The notes below the pieces were generated by a model. It saw only the letters and a program-made list of their open reading frames with translations. It was not told the origin of the DNA and did no database searches. From positions 62,001 to 126,000 of the forward strand of contig NZ_PITQ01000011.1 in assembly GCF_002834385.1 (NCBI RefSeq): 64,000 nucleotides of DNA. Direction: 5' to 3'. Below are positions 18,362 to 26,811 of this stretch, piece after piece. How positions within the stretch are numbered: the stretch's first letter is position 1; every line of letters starts with the position of its first letter. The stretch comes from Rahnella sp. AA. GTDB lineage: Bacteria > Pseudomonadota > Gammaproteobacteria > Enterobacterales > Enterobacteriaceae. The position numbers and the translations under genes were made by a program.

Positions 18362-19705
18362 TCAGGCCGTTGCAGCGCGTTTTTGCTGCTGCGCGATAGC
18401 GTCAATCTGCGCCTGTTCTGCACGGCGAGAAGCCACTTTGACAAACGGCAGATAAATCAGCACCGCCACCACAATGCAGCCAATCTGGGTAATCACCGCG
18501 CCCATCGAACCGGCGGTCGACAGCCAGGCGTTGATGATCGGCGGCGTGGTCCACGGCACCATCACCACGGCGCGTCCGGCAAAACCCAGGCTGGTCGCGA
18601 AATACCCGATAGTGCCGGTGATGAGCGGCGTGATGATGAACGGGATCGCCAGAATAGGGTTGAGCATGATCGGCATGCCGAAAATCACCGGTTCATTGAT
18701 GTTGAAGAAGCCCGGCCCCATCGATAATTTGGCGATTTCGCGCATTTCTTTACGGCGCGTTCCCAGCATGACCGCCAGCAAAAGCCCGATGGTGCAGCCG
18801 GAACCGCCAATGCTCATGTACACATCCCAGAACGGCATGGTGATGATGTTCGGCACTTCATGTCCCTGCTCGAACGCCGTCATGTTCACCATGATCGCAC
18901 CCAGCAGCAGCGGCTCGCGGATGGGTTTGATCATCTGATTGCCGTGAATACCGATGACCCAGAACAGCTGCGCGACAAACATCAGCAACAGAATGCCCGG
19001 CAGGCTTTGCATCACCGATTCCAGCGGGCGCTGGATCACCTGATACACCGCATCGTATAAATACATGCCGGTCACGCGATGGAAAACGAAGCCGAACGTG
19101 GCGACGATAACCACGGTAATGATCGCGGGGATCAGCGCGGAGAACGATGCAGAAACGTTCGGTGGCACGCTTTCCGGCATTTTAATGCGCAGGCCGTTAA
19201 CTTTTTCCAGGCGGGAATATATTTCCACCGACAGAATGGCAATAAACATGCCGAGGAACAGGCTTTTGGTGTCGGAGAATTGTTTCGCCAGCACGTCTTT
19301 CACTTCCTGCATCTGACCGTTGACCATCATATCGACGGTCGTCGGCGTGACGGCAATAAAACAAATCACCGCCAGCAGGCCGGGAAATAACGAACGCGAA
19401 CCGTTAATTTTCCCCAGTTCAATACCAATTAAAAATACCGCGCCAATCGTCAGGAAACTCAGCGTGGCGTAGTTAATACTGCTCATAATCGGTTTGAGCG
19501 TCGCCAGCCAGGAGAACATTTCAAAGTGGGCTAATCCGTTTTTCGGATCCATCACCATATTTGAAATTAAAACTGAGAATGCCCCCACGATAATGACCGG
19601 CATTAACGTGATAAAAGAAGCCTTAATAGCCATGATATATCTGAGGCTATTAAAAGTATTCGCGAATCCCCCGAGAGAATCGATAAAACGGTCTTTCAGT
19701 GACAT
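18362..19705 (-). CDS. PTS lactose/cellobiose-type IIC permease
   Basis: Membrane channel of the PTS (447 residues, about 10 hydrophobic segments) that carries the sugar during phosphorylation. It belongs to the ChbC/CelB family. The conserved GxGxNxP-like loop appears as SMGPGFFNINEPVIFGMPIMLNP. It heads a five-gene minus-strand operon (IIC, GH1, IIB, regulator, GNAT). The IIA gene faces away on the other side of a roughly 280-base control region. The sugar is probably a beta-glucoside disaccharide such as cellobiose, but this is inferred from the GH1 partner. Confidence 0.93.
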   Translation of the reverse strand: MSLKDRFIDSLGGFANTFNSLRYIMAIKASFITLMPVIIVGAFSVLISNMVMDPKNGLAHFEMFSWLATLKPIMSSINYATLSFLTIGAVFLIGIELGKINGSRSLFPGLLAVICFIAVTPTTVDMMVNGQMQEVKDVLAKQFSDTKSLFLGMFIAILSVEIYSRLEKVNGLRIKMPESVPPNVSASFSALIPAIITVVIVATFGFVFHRVTGMYLYDAVYQVIQRPLESVMQSLPGILLLMFVAQLFWVIGIHGNQMIKPIREPLLLGAIMVNMTAFEQGHEVPNIITMPFWDVYMSIGGSGCTIGLLLAVMLGTRRKEMREIAKLSMGPGFFNINEPVIFGMPIMLNPILAIPFIITPLITGTIGYFATSLGFAGRAVVMVPWTTPPIINAWLSTAGSMGAVITQIGCIVVAVLIYLPFVKVASRRAEQAQIDAIAQQQKRAATA

Positions 19706-19922
19706 GACACCACCTCTATTAATATAGTATTTTGCTTTGCAGGTGCTTGTTTCGCATTGACCTTTTGACGTATCAGAGGATAAAGGTTGAGTGCGAATAT
19801 AAAGTCAGATTCCGGTTCTGAGAGAAATTCCGTCCATCTTTTTGGTGATTGTTTTCTTAATGTGGCATGCCAAAAAATAGCGGAATACGAATTAATTTCT
19901 GTGACAGTGTTCTCACATGTGA

Positions 19923-19968
19923 ATATTGGAATTCCAATATGATGAATTCACCCCTTTCTGGTATACCA
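19923..19968. promoter_or_regulatory. Operator palindromes between IIC and IIA genes
   Basis: Two palindromes lie just before the IIA gene. ATATTGGAATTCCAATAT (19923-19940) is a perfect 18-base palindrome. TGGTATACCA (19959-19968) is a perfect 10-base palindrome of the kind bound by ExuR/UxuR-like FadR-family repressors. The second ends 15 bases before the IIA start, where a bound repressor would block transcription or translation. The FadR-family regulator at 15728-16501 is the obvious ligand. A TGTGA and TCACA pair at 19901-19918 has an 8-base spacer and is not a proper CRP site. Confidence 0.65.
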
Positions 19969-19983
19969 ATTTTGGAGATGTCG

Positions 19984-20304
19984 ATGGAATTCGATCTGGA
20001 ACAAACGGTAATGGAATTATTGATCAACGCCGGGGAAGCGCGTTCTAACGCGATGATGGCGATTCAGCACGCCCGCAAAAAGGAATGGGAGCAGGCCGAT
20101 GCCATGCTGAAAGCCTCAGACGATGCGGCGCGCGTCGCGCACAAAGTGCAGACGCAGCTGATCGGGCTGGATGAAGGCGTGGGGAAAATACCGGTAAATC
20201 TGATTATGGTGCATTCGCAGGATCATCTGATGACCGCCATGCTTTGCCGCGAACTGGCCGAAGAAATCGTGTTACTGCGCAAAGAGATGTTTGAGAAGGC
20301 GTGA
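19984..20304 (+). CDS. PTS lactose/cellobiose-type IIA component
   Basis: A 106-residue helical-bundle phosphocarrier that moves phosphate from HPr to IIB. The family signature containing the phospho-histidine is VHSQDHLMTAMLCRELAEEIV near residues 75-95; AHKVQTQLIG precedes it. The frame is open from 19867, but GGAG six bases before the ATG at 19984 and the family N-terminus (MEFDLEQTVMELLINAGEARS) decide the start. It is transcribed away from the IIC-GH1-IIB operon, an unusual split of a PTS unit. Confidence 0.9.
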   Translation: MEFDLEQTVMELLINAGEARSNAMMAIQHARKKEWEQADAMLKASDDAARVAHKVQTQLIGLDEGVGKIPVNLIMVHSQDHLMTAMLCRELAEEIVLLRKEMFEKA

Positions 20305-20319
20305 ATCCGGTGTAGAAAC

Positions 20320-20443
20320 GTCCCCTAAATCATTCGAGTTGCATCAAGGCGGCAACTGAGTGAACCCCGGGAGCATACATGAGTATGTGACCGGGGTTCG
20401 CGATGGCAGCCAACGCAGGGGCAGCTCGGAGGATGACGGGGAA
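20320..20443. repeat. ERIC (enterobacterial repetitive intergenic consensus) element
   Basis: About 124 bases with the ERIC layout: near-symmetrical ends (GTCCCCT...TCGAGTTGC against GCAGCTCGG...ACGGGGA) and the central core GTGAACCCCGGGAGCATACA / TGAGTATGTGACCGGGGTTC. This core corresponds to the ERIC1R and ERIC2 primer regions. The element fills the gap between the IIA gene and the convergent lysA stop. It would be transcribed as a long hairpin and can affect mRNA stability. It is a non-autonomous repeat found in Yersinia, Serratia and E. coli. Confidence 0.85.
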
Positions 20444-21703
20444 TTATAGCTCCAGGGCAATCAGTTCATCTACCGTCTGACGGCGGCGAATCAACCGCGG
20501 AACGCCATTCTCTAACAGCACTTCCGGCAGCAGCGGACGGGTGTTGTAGTTGGAAGACATCGATGCGCCGTATGCGCCGGTATCGTGGAACACCAGATAA
20601 TCGCCGATCTGCACCGGTGGCATCGGGAAGGTTTCAACGCCGCCGCCTGCCTGCTGGGTAAATACGTCGCCGGATTCACATAAAGGTCCGGCAATCACGG
20701 ATTCCGTCAGCGGCTGACCGCTGAGATCGCGGCCGTCTGCCGGTAACAGTGAAATATGGTGATAACTGCCGTACATCGCCGGACGCATCAGATCGTTAAA
20801 CCCGGCGTCGCATAACACGAAATGGCGGCTGCCCATGTTTTTCGCCGCGCGGATTTGCGCCACCAGCACGCCGGATTCCGCCACCAGGAAACGCCCCGGT
20901 TCGATTTCCAGTTTCACTTCATGCCCGAGGTGTGCCGCAATTTGCTCACGCGCACGGTTCCACAGACCAAAATAGTGGCCGGTATCAATAGACTCTTCGT
21001 CAAAATGATACGGAATCGACAAACCGCCACCCGCTGAAATCGCTTCAATATCTTGTCCGGTTTCAATCACCTGGCGCACCATCGCATCACAAACCTGTTC
21101 AAGATGGCCGTAATCCACGCCGGAACCAATGTGCATATGAATGCCCACCAGTTTCAGGCCGTAACGGGCAATTTCAGCCAGAGCCTGTGGCAAATCGGCA
21201 TGCCAGATCCCGTGTTTGCTGTTCTCACCGCCGGTATTGGTTTTCTGGCTGTGGCCGTGGCCGAAGCCCGGATTCACACGCAGCCATACCGGATGCCCGG
21301 CTTTGTGCTGACCAATCTGGCTGAGCATATCAATAGAACCGGCGTTCACCGGGATATCCAGCGCCGTCACGCGTTCCAGCGTCGGCTGATCCAGCACGTC
21401 AGCGGTAAACACGATTTCACTGTTTTCGCGCCCCGGAATAAAACCGGCCACCAGCGCGCGTTCAATTTCGCCCAGCGACACCGAATCCACCTTCACGCCC
21501 TGCTCACGCATCAGGCGCAAAATGTGAATATTCGAGCAGGCTTTTTGCGCAAAGCGGATCACATCAAATTCACGCAACTGCGCGATACGCTGCTTAATAA
21601 TTTCAGCGTCATACGCCCAGACCGGGCAACCAAATTGTTGCACAAGCGCCAGCAAATTCGCGGCGTTAAGTGCAGTGGACGTATCGTTCAGGGCGCGTGG
21701 CAT
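20444..21703 (-). CDS. lysA: Diaminopimelate decarboxylase
   Basis: PLP-dependent last step of lysine synthesis (meso-DAP to L-lysine). It has 419 residues, the family length. PLP lysine is Lys54 in FAQKACSN. Other landmarks are HMHIGSGVD, the glycine-rich AISAGGGLSIPY, EPGRFLVAESG, and GPLCESGDVFTQ with the active-site Cys. It is divergent from lysR with a 134-base gap, as in E. coli; LysR activates lysA when lysine is low and DAP is present. Confidence 0.97.
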   Translation of the reverse strand: MPRALNDTSTALNAANLLALVQQFGCPVWAYDAEIIKQRIAQLREFDVIRFAQKACSNIHILRLMREQGVKVDSVSLGEIERALVAGFIPGRENSEIVFTADVLDQPTLERVTALDIPVNAGSIDMLSQIGQHKAGHPVWLRVNPGFGHGHSQKTNTGGENSKHGIWHADLPQALAEIARYGLKLVGIHMHIGSGVDYGHLEQVCDAMVRQVIETGQDIEAISAGGGLSIPYHFDEESIDTGHYFGLWNRAREQIAAHLGHEVKLEIEPGRFLVAESGVLVAQIRAAKNMGSRHFVLCDAGFNDLMRPAMYGSYHHISLLPADGRDLSGQPLTESVIAGPLCESGDVFTQQAGGGVETFPMPPVQIGDYLVFHDTGAYGASMSSNYNTRPLLPEVLLENGVPRLIRRRQTVDELIALEL

Positions 21704-21727
21704 AAGATTTTCCGTCAGGTGAAGGCT

Positions 21728-21749
21728 GTCATATTTCGTTCAGTATGAC
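21728..21749. promoter_or_regulatory. Likely LysR binding site between lysA and lysR
   Basis: GTCATA (21728-21733) and TATGAC (21744-21749) form an inverted repeat with a 10-base spacer, in the short divergent lysA/lysR gap where LysR acts in E. coli. Confidence 0.5.
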
Positions 21750-21837
21750 GGCAGATGAACCGGCGATAAAATATCTATTTCAGGCAAGTCTATTCATTTA
21801 TGATATGGATTATTGTATCCAGAATCAGGATGAAACC

Positions 21838-22761
21838 ATGCCTGCCATTTCCCTGCGCCACATAGAAATCTTTCATGCCGTGATGACCACCGGCAACCTG
21901 ACCGAAGCCGCCGCGCTGCTCAATACCTCACAGCCGACGATCAGCCGCGAGCTGGCGCGCTGTGAAAAGCTGCTGGATCTCCAGTTATTTGAGCGTCTGC
22001 GCGGGCGTTTATACCCGACGGTGCAGGGTTTGCGGCTGTTTGAAGAAGTGCAGCGATCGTATTACGGGCTGGACCGGATCATCAGCGCAGCGGAAGGGAT
22101 CCGCCAGTTTGAGCAGGCGCAACTGTCGATCGCCTGTCTGCCGGTTTTCAGCCAGTCGCTGTTACCGGCGGTCTGTAAGCCGTTTCTCGACAAGTATCCT
22201 GACGTCAGTTTTAACATCGTGCCGCAGGAATCGCCGCTGCTGGAAGAGTGGCTGTCGGCGCAGCGTCATGATCTGGGGCTGACGGAAAACACCCAGACGC
22301 CCGCCGGTACTGAACGCCAGACGCTGCTGACGCTCAACGAAGTTTGCGTGCTGCCCGCAGGCCATCCGCTGGTGGCGAAAAAGCGCCTGACGCCGCAGGA
22401 TTTCAGCGGCCTGAACTTTATCAGTTTGTCGGCCACCGACAGCTACCGGCAGTTGCTGGATACGCTGTTCGCTGAGCAGCAGGTTGCCCGGCGGCTGGTG
22501 ATGGAAACACACAGCGCCGCCTCGGTGTGCAGCATGGTGCGTGAAGGCGCGGGCGTGTCAGTGGTCAATCCGCTGACGGCGCTGGATTATTGCGAAAACG
22601 GCGTCGTACTGCGTGAATTTAGCATCGCCGTGCCTTTCACCGTCAGCCTGATCAGGCCGCTACACCGCCCTGCTTCCGCGCTGGTGACCACATTTATTGA
22701 GCATTGCCATCAGCAGGCAGAACGCTTTGCCAGCCGCCTGGCAGCGGCAATCGCCCGCTGA
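21838..22761 (+). CDS. lysR: Transcriptional activator of lysA, LysR
   Basis: Founding member of the LysR family. It has an N-terminal winged helix (LRHIEIFHAVMTTGNLTEAAALLNTSQPTISREL) and a type 2 periplasmic-binding effector domain (PVFSQSLLPAVCKPFL, ESPLLEEWLSAQRHDLGLTE). Alignment to E. coli LysR is close throughout. The frame is open from 21745, but the ATG at 21838, preceded by AGGA, gives the conserved start (307 residues). It activates the divergent lysA and represses itself. Confidence 0.95.
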   Translation: MPAISLRHIEIFHAVMTTGNLTEAAALLNTSQPTISRELARCEKLLDLQLFERLRGRLYPTVQGLRLFEEVQRSYYGLDRIISAAEGIRQFEQAQLSIACLPVFSQSLLPAVCKPFLDKYPDVSFNIVPQESPLLEEWLSAQRHDLGLTENTQTPAGTERQTLLTLNEVCVLPAGHPLVAKKRLTPQDFSGLNFISLSATDSYRQLLDTLFAEQQVARRLVMETHSAASVCSMVREGAGVSVVNPLTALDYCENGVVLREFSIAVPFTVSLIRPLHRPASALVTTFIEHCHQQAERFASRLAAAIAR

Positions 22762-22772
22762 CATACAATAAA

Positions 22773-22810
22773 AAAGGCCACTACAGACTGCATCCGCGTG
22801 GCCTTTCTGC
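22773..22810. terminator. Terminator between lysR and the MFS gene
   Basis: AAAGGCCAC (22773-22781) pairs with GTGGCCTTT (22798-22806) with a 16-base loop. The A-run at 22768-22775 makes it work best for the minus-strand MFS transcript, which converges on lysR. Confidence 0.65.
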
Positions 22811-22827
22811 CTGACTTTCAGACTGAT

Positions 22828-23991
22828 TTATGCGGCGGCTTTCTCCGCTTTTTTCGCTGCACGGCGGAAGGTGATTACGCACAATACAAAGCCGATCGCC
22901 CCCAGCCCGCCTGCCGCCAGTGGCACAGTGCTGAGACCCATTCCACGCGCAATGACCACGCCGCCGACCCATGCACCCAGCGCATTGCCAACGTTGAACG
23001 CCGCAATGTTAAGCGTAGAAACAAGATTCGGCGCATGTTTGCCGTAAGTCACCACGTTCACCTGCAAAGCCGGAACGGCGGCGAAGTTCACCATCGCCCA
23101 GATAAATAAGGTGATTTCTGCCGCCACCAGATGCACGCTGGTGTAACTGAATAATACGGAAAACACGGCGATCAGCAGGAAAGTCATCGTCAGCGAAATA
23201 CCCAGACGCCAGTCCGCCAGACGCCCGCCCAGCACATTCCCGATGGTCAGACCGAGACCAATCAGCAACAGCGTCCAGCTGACACCATGCTCGGACACGC
23301 CGGTGATTTGCGTCAGAATCGGTGCAATATAAGTGAACAGCGCGAACATAGCAGCGGCGAAGAAAATGGTGATCGACAGCGACAACCACAACCCCAGGCT
23401 GCCCAGCGCCCGGATTTCCTTGCGCAGATCCGTGGGTTCTTCTTCTTTCTTATCGGGCAGTTTTTTATAAAGCGCAAACAGCGAAGCGACACCGATAATC
23501 GCCACAACCCAGAATGTCGAACGCCAGCCCATCGCCTGTCCGAGTGCAGTACCGAGCGGCACGCCGAGCACATTCGCCAGCGTCAGGCCAGTGAACATCA
23601 GCGCGACCGCAGAAGCCCGGCGGTTCGGTGCAACCAGGCTTGCCGCCACCACGGCGCCAATCCCGAAGAAAGCCCCGTGGCACAACGCTGTAATCACACG
23701 CGCCAGCATCAGGAACCCGTAACTGTATGAAAGTGCACACATCACGTTGCCGATAATAAAGATGCTCATCAGCAGCAACAGGGTTTTCTTACGTGGCAGT
23801 TTTGCCGTCAGTATCGCCATGATCGGCGCGCCGATGGCAACACCCAGTGCATACCCGCTGATTAACCAGCCCGCAGAAGGGATGCTGACGTTCAGATCAC
23901 CCGCCACGTTGGGCAGCAGCCCCATAATGACGAATTCGGTGGTACCGATGGCAAATGCGCTGAGCGCCAGTGCCAGGAGTGCGACAGGCAT
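22828..23991 (-). CDS. MFS exporter of the DHA1 / AraJ-YdhP type
   Basis: A 387-residue inner-membrane transporter with 12 predicted helices. The first helix reads FAIGTTEFVIMGLLPNVAGDL, the signature of the DHA1 drug/sugar exporters AraJ, YdhP and SotB. The family motif-A loop (AKLPRKKTLLL) and the GVPLGTALGQAMGWRSTFW helix 5 region are present. These proteins export small molecules with a proton gradient; the substrate cannot be told. It ends in a KKAEKAAA tail. A LysR-type regulator gene lies about 220 bases upstream on the same strand, but that regulator more likely controls the divergent gene at 25247. Confidence 0.88.
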   Translation of the reverse strand: MPVALLALALSAFAIGTTEFVIMGLLPNVAGDLNVSIPSAGWLISGYALGVAIGAPIMAILTAKLPRKKTLLLLMSIFIIGNVMCALSYSYGFLMLARVITALCHGAFFGIGAVVAASLVAPNRRASAVALMFTGLTLANVLGVPLGTALGQAMGWRSTFWVVAIIGVASLFALYKKLPDKKEEEPTDLRKEIRALGSLGLWLSLSITIFFAAAMFALFTYIAPILTQITGVSEHGVSWTLLLIGLGLTIGNVLGGRLADWRLGISLTMTFLLIAVFSVLFSYTSVHLVAAEITLFIWAMVNFAAVPALQVNVVTYGKHAPNLVSTLNIAAFNVGNALGAWVGGVVIARGMGLSTVPLAAGGLGAIGFVLCVITFRRAAKKAEKAAA

Positions 23992-24212
23992 AAAAACTCC
24001 AGATGTTTTATTTATAAGAAATTGTCCCGGCTTTTAGCCAGACTGAGTTAAATAACACGGCGATCACACTTTTGACCATACGCAGTCTGTGCCCGGCGAG
24101 ACCAAAAAATCAGCAGTAAAGTAAAAACTCGACAAATAACAGTGAGTTATAAAACTGAGTATTTAACAGGAGAATGGAACCGTTTCCAGTGTTCTGACGG
24201 GCTTTCGCCCGA

Positions 24213-25130
24213 TCAGTGTTTTTCACCGCTCAGCGACAGCCATCGCGGATGCCCCTTAAACCATTCCACCAAAAAATCGAGCAATGCACGCAGCGCCGCA
24301 GGCATTTGCCGCCTTGATGCATAAATCGCATAAATCCCCATTTCCTGCGCCTGCCATTGATCCAACAGGGAAACCAGTTGCCCGCAGGCAATCAGCGGCG
24401 CGGCCGAATAACAAGGTTGCATCACAATGCCCGCGCCTTCTGCCGCCCCGGTGAGCAGCACCAGCGATTCATTAGCACTCAGATTACCACTGACCGGTAC
24501 TGCCACTTTTTCCCCCTGCCGCTCAAACTGCCACAGGGTTTTACCGAAATAAGTATAGGTCAGGCAGTTATGGACGCTCAGATCCTGCGGGTGCAGCGGT
24601 GTACCCTGCGCGGCAAGATAAGCCGGAGACGCGCAGACGACCGAAGGACACAACGCCAGCGGCCTGGCGATCAGGTTCGGATCCAGATCATTCGTAATAC
24701 GCAGCGCCAGATCGATCCTGTCTTCCACCAGATTGATCGCCCGGCTTTCGAGCTGAAGATCAATGTTCACCTGTGGATGCCGGCGCAAAAACTCGCTGAC
24801 AGCGAGCACCACCGCGCCCTGACCAAATGACTGCGAACAGCTCAGGCGCAACAATCCCCGCAGCGCTTCATCGCCGGTATCCGCCACACTGCCCATTTCT
24901 GCCGCGACCGATAACATTTTCCGGCACCGCGCCAGCGTGTTTTCACCGGCATCGGTCAGGCTGAGCTTGCGGGTGGAGCGATGCAAAAGGCGCGCCCCCG
25001 CCCACTTTTCCATCTCCGACAAATAACGCGTCACCATCGCCCGCGACATATTCAGCGATTCGGCAGCATTGATCATGCTTCCGCGTTCCACGATGGCAAC
25101 AAAGACTTGTGCAGCGGTAATTCTGTCCAT
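24213..25130 (-). CDS. LysR-family transcriptional regulator
   Basis: A 305-residue regulator. The N-terminal winged helix is MDRITAAQVFVAIVERGSMINAAESLNMSRAMVTRYLSEMEKWAGARLLHRSTRKLSLT and the effector domain follows with RLSCSQSFGQGAVVLAVSEFLRRHP. It belongs to the CrgA/DmlR-like subgroup. It is divergent from the beta-lactamase-fold gene at 25247. The 116-base gap contains repeated TATGCAAC elements, so it probably controls that gene and itself. The inducer is unknown. Confidence 0.9.
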   Translation of the reverse strand: MDRITAAQVFVAIVERGSMINAAESLNMSRAMVTRYLSEMEKWAGARLLHRSTRKLSLTDAGENTLARCRKMLSVAAEMGSVADTGDEALRGLLRLSCSQSFGQGAVVLAVSEFLRRHPQVNIDLQLESRAINLVEDRIDLALRITNDLDPNLIARPLALCPSVVCASPAYLAAQGTPLHPQDLSVHNCLTYTYFGKTLWQFERQGEKVAVPVSGNLSANESLVLLTGAAEGAGIVMQPCYSAAPLIACGQLVSLLDQWQAQEMGIYAIYASRRQMPAALRALLDFLVEWFKGHPRWLSLSGEKH

Positions 25131-25143
25131 GATTCGTCCGGTT

Positions 25144-25197
25144 TATGCAACAAACAGTTGCGTATTATCCGGTTTTTCCCGCTGATTATGCAACGTA
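25144..25197. promoter_or_regulatory. Repeated TATGCAAC operator sites in the LysR / MBL divergent gap
   Basis: TATGCAAC (25144-25151) faces GTTGCGTA (25157-25164) as a near-perfect inverted repeat with a 5-base spacer. A further TATGCAACGTA lies at 25187-25197. Spacing from the first copy to the third is 43 bases, about four helical turns. This is the usual arrangement of LysR recognition and activation sites. Confidence 0.6.
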
Positions 25198-25246
25198 CAG
25201 TAGATGCTTACCGAATGTGATTATTTATTTCCTCTGAGGGATCGTT

Positions 25247-26131
25247 ATGCATCTGAAACTGTTATCCGTAAAAAAATTAACGTTGATCGCCGCCCTGCTG
25301 GGCAGCAGCCTTTCCGCCCATGCCGCGACTACGCTGAAAATGGACGTTTATAACCCCGGAGAGCGCAGCGTATTTCCTGTGTCTTCGGAAATTATTACCG
25401 GTGAAAAAGAGGCAGTGCTGATCGACGCGCAATTCCAGCGCAATGACGCGCAGAAGCTGGTGGAAATGATCAAAGCGACCGGCAAAAAGCTAACCACGGT
25501 GTACATCAGCCAGTCGGATCCGGATTTTTACTTTGGTCTGGATGTCATTCACGCAGCCTTCCCGGAAGCAAAAATTATTGCCACGCAGGCGACTGTTGAT
25601 CAAATCAACGCCACCAAAGACGGCAAAATCGCTTTCTGGGGGCCGCAGCTGAAAGACAACGCGCCGAAATCCGTGGTGGTTCCGGCACCGCTGAAGGGTA
25701 AATCTTTCGAGCTGGAAGGCCACAAGTTTGAGATTCAGGGCGTGGATGCGGAACGCACTTTCGTGTGGATCCCGTCGCTGAAAGCCGTCGCCGGCGGTGT
25801 GCTGGTGAATGGCGACAACATGCATGTCTGGACTGCCGATACCCAAACCACGACATCGCGCAAACAGTGGGTCGAAGCGCTGGATGAAATCGCCGGGCTG
25901 AAACCGTCCGTTGTGGTGCCGGGGCATTTCCTGCCAGGCGCTTCTCAGACGCTGGAAGCCGTGAAATTCACCCGCAACTATCTGCTGACGCTGGAAAAAG
26001 AACTGCCAAAAGCTAAAGATTCCGCCGCACTGGTCGCTGCGATGAAAAAACATTATCCGCAGCTGAAAGACGATTCTTCATTACAGCTGAGTGCAAAAGT
26101 ATTGAAAGGCGAAATGAAGTGGCCGCAGTAA
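25247..26131 (+). CDS. Exported metallo-beta-lactamase-fold protein with a degenerate metal-binding motif
   Basis: A 294-residue protein with a Sec signal peptide (about 1-26, ending AHA) and a metallo-beta-lactamase fold, VLIDAQFQRNDAQKLVEMI through VVPGHFLPG. The HxHxDH motif of the fold is replaced by SQSDPDFYFG at 88-97: Gln89, Asp91 and Phe94 stand where three His are expected, and only Asp93 is kept. Asp190 (NGD) and His227 (PGHF) remain. A classical two-zinc site is therefore unlikely. The start ATG has GAGGG upstream. Regulation by the divergent LysR gene is likely. Function is unknown. Confidence 0.85.
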   Translation: MHLKLLSVKKLTLIAALLGSSLSAHAATTLKMDVYNPGERSVFPVSSEIITGEKEAVLIDAQFQRNDAQKLVEMIKATGKKLTTVYISQSDPDFYFGLDVIHAAFPEAKIIATQATVDQINATKDGKIAFWGPQLKDNAPKSVVVPAPLKGKSFELEGHKFEIQGVDAERTFVWIPSLKAVAGGVLVNGDNMHVWTADTQTTTSRKQWVEALDEIAGLKPSVVVPGHFLPGASQTLEAVKFTRNYLLTLEKELPKAKDSAALVAAMKKHYPQLKDDSSLQLSAKVLKGEMKWPQ

Positions 26132-26159
26132 ATACTCTTTTTAAATAATGAATAAAATC

Positions 26160-26192
26160 TGACGGCGATATTATTTATCGCCGTTTTTTATT
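26160..26192 (+). terminator. Rho-independent terminator after the MBL-fold gene
   Basis: ACGGCGAT (26162-26169) and ATCGCCGT (26177-26184) form a perfect stem, followed by six T residues. Confidence 0.85.
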
Positions 26193-26422
26193 TTCAGAAA
26201 ATACAGAGGAACTCTATTTATTATTTATCATTACGTTAGTCATCCGCCTTTCCTAAACAGCCGAAACATCATTTATTAAACAATAACAAAGTATTAATCA
26301 GTAATTGAAGCCTCACTTTCCCCGTATTAGACTCCGCACGGCATTTCACTTCCGCAAAAAAGGTACAAGGAAAATCCTATTCATTCAGGGATTACCTACC
26401 TCATTTTATATAAAGGAATATT

Positions 26423-26755
26423 ATGAATTGGTATATCAAGGCAATAAAAAATTACTCCACATTTTCTGGCCGGGCGAAAAAAAGAGAGTACTGGTGGTTT
26501 ACCCTTTTTAATGGCCTTATTTCAATAGGCGTAACTTTGTTTGCCCTGTTATTTGGCGATGATTGGATTATATCGACGATTTACTCTTTATTCGCATTCT
26601 TACCGGGTCTGGCAGTTATGGTTCGCCGTAATCACGATGCCGGTTACAGCGGCTGGTGGATCCTCTGCCCCGTTTTTAACCTGCTCCTGATGTTCTTCAA
26701 AAGCGAACCGGAAGATAACCGTTTTGGCCCTTATCCGGTGGAAACTCAGGCGTAG
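26423..26755 (+). CDS. DUF805 inner-membrane protein (YhaH-like)
   Basis: A 110-residue membrane protein starting MNWYIKAIKNYSTFSGRAKKREYWWF, the hallmark of DUF805. Two or three hydrophobic helices follow, plus the conserved VRRNHDAGYSGWW loop. The function of the family is unknown. AAAGGA lies 8 bases before the ATG. It stands alone behind a roughly 290-base AT-rich gap that holds no other recognisable gene. Confidence 0.88.
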   Translation: MNWYIKAIKNYSTFSGRAKKREYWWFTLFNGLISIGVTLFALLFGDDWIISTIYSLFAFLPGLAVMVRRNHDAGYSGWWILCPVFNLLLMFFKSEPEDNRFGPYPVETQA

Positions 26756-26811
26756 GACTCGCCGGAAATCTTGCGTCGTACACTTAAAATTCTTCATTTT
26801 TTTGACAATGG

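Noticed and set aside
19901-19918. CRP-like site before the PTS IIA gene
   Set aside because: TGTGA and TCACA are separated by 8 bases instead of 6, so it does not fit the consensus.
26305-26511. Plus-strand open frame of 68 codons before and across the DUF805 start
   Set aside because: Out of frame with DUF805, no ribosome binding site and no family; the DUF805 frame at 26423 explains the region.
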